Positions 16,911 through 24,256 of a DNA stretch of 64,000 nt are shown piece by piece. A program made the position numbers and the translations under genes. The notes under the pieces were generated by a model. It had not been told where the DNA came from. It saw only the letters and a list, made by a program, of their open reading frames with translations, and did no database searches. The stretch spans positions 248,001-312,000 of the forward strand of contig CAWCDI010000001.1 in assembly GCA_963794415.1 (NCBI GenBank). The letters run 5' to 3'. Numbering within the stretch: the stretch's first letter is position 1; each line of letters starts with the position of its first letter. The stretch is from CAVPTL01 sp963794415 (GTDB lineage Bacteria > Actinomycetota > Thermoleophilia > Gaiellales > JAICJC01).

Positions 16911-18437
16911 CTACTCGGTAAACCTCCGTTTGATCGACGAGATCTTTCGCTCCGACGCCGCGCCGAGCGCCGCCAGCCCGAGGACGAGGCCGCCCAGCAT
17001 GAATCCGGCGAGGTGGCTGTGCCCGAGGTAGTCGGTGCCGCCGACGCCCTGCGCCTGCACGGCCTCCTGCGCCGCATCCGCCGAGCCCGAGATCTCGGCC
17101 CCCGGCCCGGAGAGCAGCACGCCCTTCACCGTTTGCCCCGACGGCGCCGACTCCGGGTCACTGCTGGAGTGGGTAGGAGCCTTGGCCGGCTGCTTTGCAG
17201 CCTTGTGCACCTTCGTGGGGCTCTTGGTCGCGGTATCCGGCGTGGTCGTCGTCTGCTGGGTCTGGATCTGATGCTGGTGATGCTGCTGCTGGTGCTGGTG
17301 CTGCTGGTTGGCCGCCGGCGGAGCAGGTGCGTTTCCGCCACCGCCGCCCGTGCCGCCACCGGTGGGCGGCGGGTTGCCGCCGCCGCTACCGCCACCGCCG
17401 GTGCCACCACCGCCACCTCCGCCGCCTGAGCCGCCGCCACCGTTACCGCCACCACCACCGGAGGGCGGCGGATTACCGCCTCCACCTCCGCCGCCTCCAC
17501 CTCCGCCGCCACCTCCACCACCGGGCGGCGGATTACCGCCACCGCTGCCTCCTCCGGTGGGCGGTCCGGTGCCACCGCCGCCGCCACCCGGGCCGGGGGA
17601 GCCGGACTTCTTGCCGACCCTCACCTGAGGGGCGGTTGCCGATCCACCCAGCGTGGTGGTGGTGTCGGAGACCGTGAGCTTGGCCGTGTAGGTGCCGACC
17701 AGCGGGTAGCTGTGGCTCGAGGTGATCGTCCGCGTGGTGGAGGAGCCTGCCGGGACCGTGCCGTCCTCGGTCTTCCCGTCGCTGAAGTCCCAGTGGTAGG
17801 TGACCGTGTCACCTGGATCGACGTTGGTCACGGTGCCCGTGAAGACGACGGGGTCGTCCTGCTTCACGCTCGTGTTATCCACCGTCGCCGTGACCGCCAT
17901 CGGCGTGGAGCTGGTGATCAGCACGGAGATCGAGCCCGTGTGCTGCACGGTGTCGAGCGCGTTGCCCGTGCCGTTGTCGGACACGCGCAACGGCCGCCGG
18001 AAAGTCGCCGTGCCGGCAAAGTCGTAGAAGACGGCCGGGAGGTTGTCCACGAAGCTCGTCGGCGTGGTGATCTCGGACGTCACAAGCGTGGGGTCGTGGG
18101 CCGCGTCGGGCGCCGTGCCGATCACGACCTCCATCTTCTGGACGGTGGCGGGATCGAGGCCCACCGCGGTTGCGAGGGCTGCCGCCGTGAGGCTCGACGG
18201 GATCGCCACGACACCGGAGAAGCTCGGCACAGCCGGATACGTGTTCGAGGAGTTGCTGTAGTCGCAGAGCGGAGCCGTGCAGCCGAGGCTGACGGTGGTC
18301 GGAGCTCCACCGTTTACGGAAACATCAACGCTCGCCGCGGCAAATGCGAAGGCCGGGACGGCGAGCGAGACGAGGAGGGTCACCATGAGGGCCAGGCCCA
18401 GTCGGGCTGCCGGTTTCTGCTTGAGTGTGCGGCTCAC
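16911..18437 (-). CDS. PKD-domain membrane protein with long Gly-rich linker
   Basis: A 508-residue protein from GTG 18437. It has a signal peptide (residues 1-33, ending AFAAAS), a beta domain (about 35-175) and a PKD domain (about 178-270; TYHWDFSDGKTEDGT and YTAKLTVSDT). A linker of about 110 residues, almost all Gly with Pro/Asn/Ser, is followed by a Gln/His tract (about 385-410) and a Thr/Lys/Ala region. A C-terminal TM (HLAGFMLGGLVLGLAALGA) ends in a basic tail. It is thus outside-facing and anchored at its C-terminus. It lies between tupA and the ExbB-like gene, abutting the latter. A mechanical or docking role is an inference. Confidence 0.75.
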   Translation of the reverse strand: MSRTLKQKPAARLGLALMVTLLVSLAVPAFAFAAASVDVSVNGGAPTTVSLGCTAPLCDYSNSSNTYPAVPSFSGVVAIPSSLTAAALATAVGLDPATVQKMEVVIGTAPDAAHDPTLVTSEITTPTSFVDNLPAVFYDFAGTATFRRPLRVSDNGTGNALDTVQHTGSISVLITSSTPMAVTATVDNTSVKQDDPVVFTGTVTNVDPGDTVTYHWDFSDGKTEDGTVPAGSSTTRTITSSHSYPLVGTYTAKLTVSDTTTTLGGSATAPQVRVGKKSGSPGPGGGGGGTGPPTGGGSGGGNPPPGGGGGGGGGGGGGGGGNPPPSGGGGGNGGGGSGGGGGGGGTGGGGSGGGNPPPTGGGTGGGGGNAPAPPAANQQHQHQQQHHQHQIQTQQTTTTPDTATKSPTKVHKAAKQPAKAPTHSSSDPESAPSGQTVKGVLLSGPGAEISGSADAAQEAVQAQGVGGTDYLGHSHLAGFMLGGLVLGLAALGAASERKISSIKRRFTE

Positions 18438-18463
18438 AGAGATGCCCCAGGTTAAACGATCCG

Positions 18464-18495
18464 AGGGCGGCGGACAGAGATCTGTCCGCCGCCCT
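18464..18495 (-). terminator. hairpin between tupA and the PKD gene
   Basis: A perfect 14-bp stem (18464-18477 with 18482-18495) with a 4-base loop lies nine bases after the tupA stop. It can act as a terminator or attenuator, so that the binding protein is made in excess over the downstream membrane parts. Confidence 0.7.
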
Positions 18496-18503
18496 GGGGT
18501 GGA

Positions 18504-19742
18504 TCAACTGACCTTGACTCTGCCGAGTACCAAGGTGTTTGCGCGCAGATCCTGATACTGCGGGAACAAGATCTCGTATTGCTTGTTGCCTGTCGGGATG
18601 AACTTCAGCGTGAATCCGCTGGATGTTCCCAGCGTTCCCGAAGCCACGACCGTCGTACCGGAGACGATCTCGACCGGAGCGCCGGTCAGAGGTGCCGCGA
18701 AGGGTACGAGCGACGTGACGGTCCCGGACACGGTGATTCCCGTCTTGGATCCCTTGGCGTACGTGCTCGGGAAGCTCGTCGACGTAGAAATCAGCGGATA
18801 GGCATCGGGATGGAACGCCGGCTTGCTGGCGTTCGGGTACTTCGCCGCGGCATTCTCGAACGCCGGCGACGTCAGGTAGTTGAGGAGCGCCGTGGCTCCG
18901 ACGACGTTGACGTCACGGCTCGTCGTGCCGGGCTTCACGGCATACGCGTGGTAGAGGTTGTTCAGCAGCCCGGGGCCGCCGGGGGCGGGAGCCGGGTTGC
19001 CCTGGGACACGATCTTGAGCGTCGAGATGGTGTGCTGCGTCTGCAGATAGTTGAACGTCCCTCGATCCACGATGGCGTAGCACTTGTGGGAGCTGAACGG
19101 GCACTGATCGGCGATCTGCACCGTCTGGGCCTGTCCGAGACCTGCCTTGTGGTACCAGGGGGCGTCGGTGGTGGTGTTCGGCGTGCCAGGCTCGCCCAGG
19201 CTGTTGAGCGGGACGTTGGTCAGCGCCCAGATCTGGAGCTCCTTGATGTTGGTGCCGGAGCCGTCTCCGCGTGAGACGAAATCAGCCTTGCCGGCAGCGC
19301 CGGAGGCGGCGATCCGCTCGTAGGCAGCCACTGCAGCGTTGGGCGCGTTGGTGAGTACCTTGGCCGGGTCGGACTTCGTTCCGACGGTGAGGAAGTCGGA
19401 GTACATGATCGCGCGGCCGAACGGCTCATTGGAGTAGCCGCCGGCGAGGAAGGTTGCCTCGGCCGGAGGCGCATGCGTGAAGACTGCGTCGCCCTGGCCG
19501 TTCTCGGCGTTGATCAGCGCCTGGGACGTGCCCACGGCGACGAACTGCAGCGTGTACTGCGGGTATGCCTTCTTGAAGCCTGGTACCACCACGTTGGCCC
19601 AGAGGCCCGAGTCGGTGATCGTCGTGCCGCCCTGCACCAGCACCGTGCCGGTGTCGACATCGGCGTTGGCCGTGGTCGGAACTATCGCCAGCGCAGCAAC
19701 TGCTCCCACGGCCAAGACCGCTCGAAATCTTCGTAACGCCAC
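18504..19742 (-). CDS. tupA: tungstate ABC transporter substrate-binding protein
   Basis: I use GTG 19742, which gives a proper signal peptide (ALRRFRAVLAVGAVAALAI, cleaved near ANA); the frame stays open upstream to 20033. The protein has 412 residues. The oxyanion-binding start VLVQGGTTITDSGLW matches the TupA TTTST-x-SGL region. GDAVFTHAPPAEATFL, DFLTVGTKSDPA and FVSRGDGSGTNIKELQIW are typical of PBPb TupA proteins. The C-terminal 80 residues form an extra beta domain (GITVSGTVTSLV) absent from standard TupA, perhaps a contact site for the membrane partners. It is followed by a strong hairpin. Confidence 0.85.
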   Translation of the reverse strand: MALRRFRAVLAVGAVAALAIVPTTANADVDTGTVLVQGGTTITDSGLWANVVVPGFKKAYPQYTLQFVAVGTSQALINAENGQGDAVFTHAPPAEATFLAGGYSNEPFGRAIMYSDFLTVGTKSDPAKVLTNAPNAAVAAYERIAASGAAGKADFVSRGDGSGTNIKELQIWALTNVPLNSLGEPGTPNTTTDAPWYHKAGLGQAQTVQIADQCPFSSHKCYAIVDRGTFNYLQTQHTISTLKIVSQGNPAPAPGGPGLLNNLYHAYAVKPGTTSRDVNVVGATALLNYLTSPAFENAAAKYPNASKPAFHPDAYPLISTSTSFPSTYAKGSKTGITVSGTVTSLVPFAAPLTGAPVEIVSGTTVVASGTLGTSSGFTLKFIPTGNKQYEILFPQYQDLRANTLVLGRVKVS

Positions 19743-19802
19743 CCCGCACCCCCAGGTAGAGATTGGAAAAACGCACGGGCCTTCGCCGCGTGCGACGCGG
19801 CA

Positions 19803-19817
19803 ACCTATCACATAGGT
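19803..19817. promoter_or_regulatory. palindromic operator candidate upstream of tupA
   Basis: ACCTATCACATAGGT has 6-bp arms and a 3-base spacer, about 60 bases before the tupA start in the 325-base divergent region 19743-20067. It is AT-rich against the background. The same region has other inverted repeats (TGCAC-tt-GTGCA at 19991-20002; CTAC-gaaat-GTAG at 20008-20020) closer to the rightward gene. A metal- or oxyanion-responsive repressor such as ModE is possible but unproven. Confidence 0.4.
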
Positions 19818-20067
19818 AGCGCCTAGGGGGAAACGCGATGTAAGGCGCAGGCTCGCAGGTGGGACGTGTCGTCTCGTGCGGGCGGTAAGTCGTCCCGGTT
19901 GCGTTGGGCGGTTCGCAATTCTGCCGCCTCCGTACCGGAAAAGGCGCGTGCGTTGATGGTTGTGGCAATCGCACAACAAGCGCACACCTCTGCACTTGTG
20001 CAAACTGCTACGAAATGTAGTAGCGTCTCGCACAATCTGATAACCCGTAAAGTGGGGAGGCTCCAGA

Positions 20068-20541
20068 ATGAGAAAGGCAATCGCGCTTGTCGCGGTGGTG
20101 CTGGTGGCGCTTGCGGCGTCATCGGCCGTGGGCGTCGTGCGGGCTCACGCGTCGGACTGCAAGTCGACGACGTTCAAGGCCCTGCGGTCGTGTGTGAACA
20201 CGCGGCTCGACAACCAGTTCAAGCTCGAGCAGAAGATCCAGGCGCAGATCGCGTCTGGCCCGACGACGAGCGCGGCGGTTGCTGCGGCCATCGCACAGCT
20301 GCAGAACGACGTCTCGAGCGTGAGCAACGAGGCGGACAACACCCAGCAGCGCATCTCGTGCTGGGGCAACGACCTGAACCTGTCCCAGTACAGCACCTCA
20401 GGTGGCCCGTTCGGAAGCACGAAGGCTCCTGCCGGCGGCTTCCCGTACGTGAACACGAGCTCAGACACTTACACCGACATCAGCTCGCCAGGCGATCCGG
20501 GAAACCAGACCGTGTGGAGAGTCATCGTCAACGAGTGCTGA
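20068..20541 (+). CDS. small secreted hypothetical protein
   Basis: 157 residues from ATG 20068, with GGGGAGG upstream. The signal peptide (MRKAIALVAVVLVALAASSA, cleaved near AHA) is followed by a helical region of about 70 residues rich in Gln/Ala/Ser (LDNQFKLEQKIQAQIASG, VSSVSNEADNTQQR). A short C-terminal part follows, with four cysteines in the whole protein. It is monocistronic with its own terminator. No family was recognised. Confidence 0.7.
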   Translation: MRKAIALVAVVLVALAASSAVGVVRAHASDCKSTTFKALRSCVNTRLDNQFKLEQKIQAQIASGPTTSAAVAAAIAQLQNDVSSVSNEADNTQQRISCWGNDLNLSQYSTSGGPFGSTKAPAGGFPYVNTSSDTYTDISSPGDPGNQTVWRVIVNEC

Positions 20542-20556
20542 TCTGAGTCCCGCAAT

Positions 20557-20586
20557 CGCCTCCAGCCCTGGCCCGGGCTGGAGGCG
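20557..20586 (+). terminator. hairpin terminator
   Basis: A perfect 12-bp stem (20557-20568 with 20575-20586) lies 15 bases after the stop of the secreted protein. It may also insulate the convergent small peptide gene. Confidence 0.75.
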
Positions 20587-20610
20587 AAGGGGGGCGGGGC
20601 AGCGTTGCCC

Positions 20611-20712
20611 TTAAAGGATCCGCACGATGATGTAGATCACCACGATGAGCACGATGATCCCGACGATGCCGATTCCGGTGCCGAATGCAAGGAGTGGGAT
20701 GGTGGTAAGCAT
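20611..20712 (-). CDS. 33-residue hydrophobic peptide
   Basis: ATG 20712 to a stop at 20611. Almost the whole chain is a single TM helix (GIVGIIVLIVVIYIIVRIL at the C-terminus) after a short polar N-terminus. Ten bases upstream lies a promoter-like GTTT-N16-GGGCAA, shared with several stress-type genes in this window. This makes expression plausible despite the small size. It resembles the 32-residue peptide at 30868-30966 in design. Confidence 0.5.
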   Translation of the reverse strand: MLTTIPLLAFGTGIGIVGIIVLIVVIYIIVRIL

Positions 20713-20721
20713 CCCGGCTCT

Positions 20722-20747
20722 TTGCCCGCTTCGGGGCGGCGGCAAAC
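20722..20747 (-). promoter_or_regulatory. sigma-B/F-like promoter (GTTT-N16-GGGCAA)
   Basis: Reading leftward, GTTT (20747-20744), 16 bases, GGGCAA (20727-20722), then nine bases to the peptide start. It follows the actinobacterial general-stress pattern GTTT-N14-17-GGGTA with one mismatch. Confidence 0.5.
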
Positions 20748-20902
20748 CGGTAGTTGCGCCTGAGGCCACGTGCGGCGATTTACAGTAGACAAGCTGAGTA
20801 ATGCGCGGTATTCTGAGCCCGTGTGCAACGGTTTTCTCCTTTCGGGGATCGTTGGGACACGCTCCCAGGCCGCTTACCTGCCGGCGGCCTGCCCCTCGAT
20901 CT

Positions 20903-20946
20903 GAAGCGCCAGCGCGCCCCGGTGAACGCCGTCGCGCTGGCGCTTC
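20903..20946. repeat. long perfect intergenic hairpin
   Basis: 14-base arms (20903-20916 with 20933-20946) and a 16-base loop lie in the 382-base gap between the peptide gene and the gene at 21095. I see no gene in that gap. The hairpin could be a terminator, a structured leader or a small RNA element. Confidence 0.55.
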
Positions 20947-21094
20947 CGGTCGGCGATCCCACACCCTCTTACGCAGCACAAATGGTGTGCGTCTACCTTT
21001 CAACTGCCCCACCGTAGAGCTCGGCGTCTGTCGCTCTTGATGCCCGAGGTGCTTCCCGTGAGCGCCTGCGAGCTTTCAGAAGGAGACAAACGCC

Positions 21095-21580
21095 ATGAGT
21101 TCCGCCTACCACGTCATTGCCGTGTCCGACGGCGAGCAGGTCACCGGCATCTACTTCGACGCGCGCCTGCTGGCCGAGCCACCCGCACCCGGGATGGCCA
21201 TCGTCGCCGACCTGATCCTGCCGGTCTCCTACGAGGTCGAGCACTCCTCGATGACGCCCATCACGCGCTCCGACGCGTCCCAGATGATCGACTCGGCGCG
21301 CCGTGCAGCGATCGAGCACTCGGCGTCGCTCGGTAAGGGAGTGCGGGTGGGGAAGTGCTTCTCGGTCACCCATCCCGACGGGCAGTGCTGGTATGAGGTC
21401 ACCTCTGTGACCGGCACCAAGGCCGAGGTGGAGTGGCGCGGCTACGAGCAGAGCCGCCACCGCGATCGCACCTTCGGGTGGGGCGGCGAGTTCGATCGCA
21501 AGGTGGTGCAGGGGTTCGTGGCGCGGCAGGATGCCATCCAGAGCATCGGCGGGCTTGCGCTCGAGGCGATCTGCGCCTAG
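21095..21580 (+). CDS. hypothetical cytosolic protein
   Basis: 161 residues from ATG 21095 with an ideal ribosome site (GAAGGAGAC, 8 bases upstream). There is no signal peptide or TM. The chain alternates beta-like segments (YHVIAVSDGEQVTGIYFDAR, GQCWYEVTSVTGTKAEVEW) with one helix (SQMIDSARRAAIEHSASL). I do not recognise the family. It is monocistronic. Confidence 0.7.
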   Translation: MSSAYHVIAVSDGEQVTGIYFDARLLAEPPAPGMAIVADLILPVSYEVEHSSMTPITRSDASQMIDSARRAAIEHSASLGKGVRVGKCFSVTHPDGQCWYEVTSVTGTKAEVEWRGYEQSRHRDRTFGWGGEFDRKVVQGFVARQDAIQSIGGLALEAICA

Positions 21581-21599
21581 CGATCGCGCGGGATCTCGG

Positions 21600-22160
21600 T
21601 TACGAGACGCACGTGTAGTCCGGCGACGGCTTGCAGGTTCCGAAGACCCCCGTGAGCGGCGCGACCACGTTGTGGGTGGTGTCGATGATCTCGAGCGGCT
21701 CGCCGTCCTCGCTGAAGAACTGATCGGCGACCAGCTTCGGGGGCTTGCCGTTGTTGCAGGTGATCGGCCCCCAGCCTGAGCCGTCGATGAACTGGATCGC
21801 GGGGATCGGCTGGGCCACGAATGTGCCCGACTGAGAGTGGGTGGTCGGCTGGAGCGTGAGCGTGTAGGGCGTGCTCCCGAACGGGCCCCCGGTCGTGGGA
21901 TCGAGGATCGCCCCGATGAGCGTGGTGGTGCTGGTGCCGTCGGCGCACTCGTAGACCGATGTGCGCATGCCGCTGAGCTCGTAGGTGACGGGCTGGTTTG
22001 CCGGCAGGCCGCTCTCCCGGAAGACGACTCGCAGGTGCTTGCCACTGAACGTTGCCACCGCCTTGGCGAAATGCGGGGTCGTCGCCGCAACGGAGGGGGT
22101 GGCGAAGACGGCCGCGCTCACGGCCATGCACGAGATGATGCCCGCAATCCTGAGTTTCAC
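21600..22160 (-). CDS. secreted hypothetical protein
   Basis: From GTG 22160, chosen because it places the signal peptide (KLRIAGIISCMAVSAAVFA) at the N-terminus; 186 residues. The mature protein is beta-rich with four or five cysteines (YECADG, ITCNNG, GTCKPS, YTCVS) and no recognisable catalytic motif. It converges on the gene at 21095 with a 19-base gap and diverges from the ferritin-like operon. Confidence 0.65.
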   Translation of the reverse strand: MKLRIAGIISCMAVSAAVFATPSVAATTPHFAKAVATFSGKHLRVVFRESGLPANQPVTYELSGMRTSVYECADGTSTTTLIGAILDPTTGGPFGSTPYTLTLQPTTHSQSGTFVAQPIPAIQFIDGSGWGPITCNNGKPPKLVADQFFSEDGEPLEIIDTTHNVVAPLTGVFGTCKPSPDYTCVS

Positions 22161-22251
22161 TGCACCCGCCCTTTGATCTGTTGGTCGCACCACTTGGCAA
22201 CCAATGACATTGCGCCGCGATCGTATGCCTCCGTGTTGTCAGGTGCAACCG

Positions 22252-22277
22252 GTTTGCCGGGCCGCTCGCGCGGGCAG
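22252..22277 (+). promoter_or_regulatory. sigma-B/F-like promoter (GTTT-N16-GGGCAG)
   Basis: GTTT at 22252-22255, 16-base spacer, GGGCAG at 22272-22277, 34 bases before the ATG of the ferritin-like operon. The spacing is the same as in the other stress-type promoters of this window. Confidence 0.5.
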
Positions 22278-22311
22278 TCATCTAGCTCGCTCACGAACAG
22301 GGGGGACTGAG

Positions 22312-22812
22312 ATGGCAGAACTGACCAACCTCGAGACCAAGCTCGGCGAGGTCACGGGCCTTGCGATGGCGGCACAGGCGGCGACGCAGAAGGTGCTCTC
22401 GCTCGCCAAGGCCGACGACGAGACCGAGCTCCAGGCAAAGCTCCAGCAGATGCACGACGAGGCTGCCGAGACCGAGGAGCGTTGCACGGCGCTCGCCGGC
22501 GGGTTCGAGGGCAAGAAGACGGCGATCCTCGACGAGGCCCGCACCACCAAGGCCAAGGGCGCCGAGATGATGAAGACCTACCTGGACAGCGAGTCCGACT
22601 CGCTCGACGGGTTCGAGTTTCTGACGATGGCCGAGGCCGGCGAGGTGGGCCACTGGTCGGTGCTCGAGGCGATGTCCAGCAGCAGCTCACACCCCGAGGT
22701 GCTCGAGCTGGTGCAGTGGGCGCTTCCCATCCAGCAGCGTCACCTGACCGACGTGATGGCGGCGTCCGTGACGCTCGCAGCCGATGAGGATCCCGACGAG
22801 GCGGCCGAATGA
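22312..22812 (+). CDS. ferritin-like (DUF892-related) helical protein
   Basis: 166 residues from ATG 22312. Four long amphipathic helices carry Glu/His positions: MHDEAAETEERC at about 42-53, GEVGHWSVLEAM at about 104, and PIQQRHLTDVMAAS at about 143. The pattern resembles ferritin-like stress proteins of the YciE/YciF kind. The stop overlaps the start of the next, tandem ferritin-like gene (ATGA), so the two are made together, perhaps as a complex. Metal binding is inferred from the family. Confidence 0.6.
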   Translation: MAELTNLETKLGEVTGLAMAAQAATQKVLSLAKADDETELQAKLQQMHDEAAETEERCTALAGGFEGKKTAILDEARTTKAKGAEMMKTYLDSESDSLDGFEFLTMAEAGEVGHWSVLEAMSSSSSHPEVLELVQWALPIQQRHLTDVMAASVTLAADEDPDEAAE

Positions 22813-23846
22813 CCGACGTCAACGATCAGGTCAAGAGCTATCTGAGCGACGCCCATGCAATTGAGGAGCAGGCGCTCGCGCAGCTTCGCTCGGCGCCGAA
22901 GATCGCCGGCGACGACCAGCTGGCAGCGGCGCTCACCGATCACCTCGCAGAGACCGAGCGGCACGAGGAGCTCGTGCGCGACCGGCTCGACATGCTGGGC
23001 GACTCGCCGTCGTGGTTCAAGGACGTGGTGCTGGCGGCCGGGGGCAAGGGGTTCGTGCTCTTTGCCCGGGCCCAGCCCGACACGCCCGGAAAGCTCGCTG
23101 CACACGCCTACTCCTACGAGCATCTGGAGGTGGCGTCGTACGAGCTGCTGGCGCGGGTCGCGGCCGAGGCCGGCGACCAGGAGACCGTGCAGATGGCCGA
23201 GCGGATCGGTGCCGAGGAGCGGCGCATGGGCGAGCGGCTGGAGGGCCTCTTCGACTCGACCGTGGACTCATCGCTCGAGGCGATCGATCCCGACGATCTC
23301 GCAAAGCAGGTGGCGAAGTACCTGGAGGATGCCCATGCGCTCGAGCAGCAGGCGGTGCAGCTCCTGGAAGGTGCGGTGAAGGCCGCGGGCGATCCGCAGC
23401 TCGAGTCTGCCTACGTGAAGCACCTGCAGGAGAGCCGTCAGCATCGCGACCTCGTCGCAGAGCGGCTGGAGGCCCTGGGGGAGTCGCCCTCGGCGCTCAA
23501 GGATGCCGCGCTTCGGCTGGGTGCGATCAACTGGTCAACGTTCTTCAGCGCCCATCCCGACACGCCGGGGAAGCTCGCGGCGTTCTCGTACGCATTCGAG
23601 CATCTGGAGATCGCAGGCTACGAGCAGCTGAAGCGCGTGGCGGCGAAGGCCGGCGACTCGCTCACCGTTGCGGTGGCCGAGCGGATCCTCGGCGAGGAGC
23701 GCGGAGCTGCCGAGGCGATCGCGCTTCTGTGGGATCAGGCGGTGAAGGCGTCGCTTCGCGATGTGGGAATCGAGGCCGGCACGGGCACCCCGCAGAATCC
23801 GGAGACCGACCGGACCGTGGATGGGGATGAGGAGCTGGTGGTTTAG
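22809..23846 (+). CDS. tandem ferritin-like DUF892 protein
   Basis: 345 residues made of two homologous halves (about 1-165 and 170-330). Each half has the same landmarks in order: YLxDAHAxExQA, a HLxExxxHxxLVxxRL segment, a PDTPGKLAAxxYxxEHLExAxYE motif, and a GxxxTVxxAERIxxEE helix. The Glu/His pattern is that of a di-iron ferritin-like bundle. YciE/YciF-type proteins are stress-induced. Internal duplication plus a coupled third copy upstream is unusual. A hairpin (23852-23883) ends the operon. Confidence 0.8.
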   Translation: MTDVNDQVKSYLSDAHAIEEQALAQLRSAPKIAGDDQLAAALTDHLAETERHEELVRDRLDMLGDSPSWFKDVVLAAGGKGFVLFARAQPDTPGKLAAHAYSYEHLEVASYELLARVAAEAGDQETVQMAERIGAEERRMGERLEGLFDSTVDSSLEAIDPDDLAKQVAKYLEDAHALEQQAVQLLEGAVKAAGDPQLESAYVKHLQESRQHRDLVAERLEALGESPSALKDAALRLGAINWSTFFSAHPDTPGKLAAFSYAFEHLEIAGYEQLKRVAAKAGDSLTVAVAERILGEERGAAEAIALLWDQAVKASLRDVGIEAGTGTPQNPETDRTVDGDEELVV

Positions 23847-23851
23847 GCGCG

Positions 23852-23883
23852 GGGCTTCTTGGCCGCTCGGAATGCCGAAGCCC
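23852..23883 (+). terminator. hairpin terminator
   Basis: A 7-bp stem (23852-23858 with 23877-23883) with a long loop directly after the ferritin-like operon. Moderate strength. Confidence 0.4.
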
Positions 23884-23888
23884 TAAGC

Positions 23889-23923
23889 GTACCTTGACGG
23901 GTACGTAACCGAGTTGGTACACT
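23889..23923 (+). promoter_or_regulatory. ArsR promoter with overlapping operator
   Basis: TTGACG (23894-23899), 18-base spacer, TACACT (23918-23923), only six bases before the ATG, so the transcript is probably leaderless. Half-sites GTACC (23889) and GGTAC (23900, 23916) form inverted repeats overlapping both promoter boxes, as expected for autorepression by the ArsR protein. Confidence 0.5.
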
Positions 23924-23929
23924 CACGCC

Positions 23930-24256
23930 ATGGAAGCTGTCCTACGAGCCGTGGCGGACGAGAGCCGGCGCACGTTGCTGGAGGCCCTGGCGCAGGGGCC
24001 GGCGACCGCGGGTGAGCTCGCGGCGCTCCTGCCAATCGCCCGGCCCGGCGTGTCGCGGCACCTGCGCGTGCTGCGGGAGGCGGGGCTGGTGGACGTGCGC
24101 CAGGACGCGCAGCGGCGCGTGTATGACCTGCGCCCCGAGCCGCTCGCCGAGGTTGACGAGTGGCTCGGCCAGTACCGCGCGATGTGGCAGCACCGGTTCG
24201 ATGCCCTGCACACCGAGATCGCGCGAGGAAAACGCGAGCGAAGGAGCTCAGAATGA
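23930..24256 (+). CDS. ArsR-family transcriptional regulator
   Basis: 108 residues, winged-helix ArsR/SmtB fold: VADESRRTLLEALAQGPATAGELA, recognition helix ARPGVSRHLRVLREAGLVDV, wing QDAQRRVYDLRPEPL. No metal-binding cysteines are present, which fits the ArsR subgroup paired with SRPBCC/AHSA1 proteins. The stop is coupled (ATGA) to exactly such a gene. Probably autoregulatory through the GTACC/GGTAC half-sites upstream. Confidence 0.88.
   Translation: MEAVLRAVADESRRTLLEALAQGPATAGELAALLPIARPGVSRHLRVLREAGLVDVRQDAQRRVYDLRPEPLAEVDEWLGQYRAMWQHRFDALHTEIARGKRERRSSE

Noticed and set aside
17308..17628. A proline-rich reading frame on the + strand
   Set aside because: It is the antisense of the Gly-rich linker of the PKD protein; GGN codons read backwards give Pro. 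The leftward gene has a signal peptide, a PKD domain and a TM.
19743..20067. A molybdenum-cofactor or tungsten-cofactor riboswitch upstream of tupA
   Set aside because: No match to the conserved stems or GNRA receptor; only short palindromes suitable for protein binding were seen.
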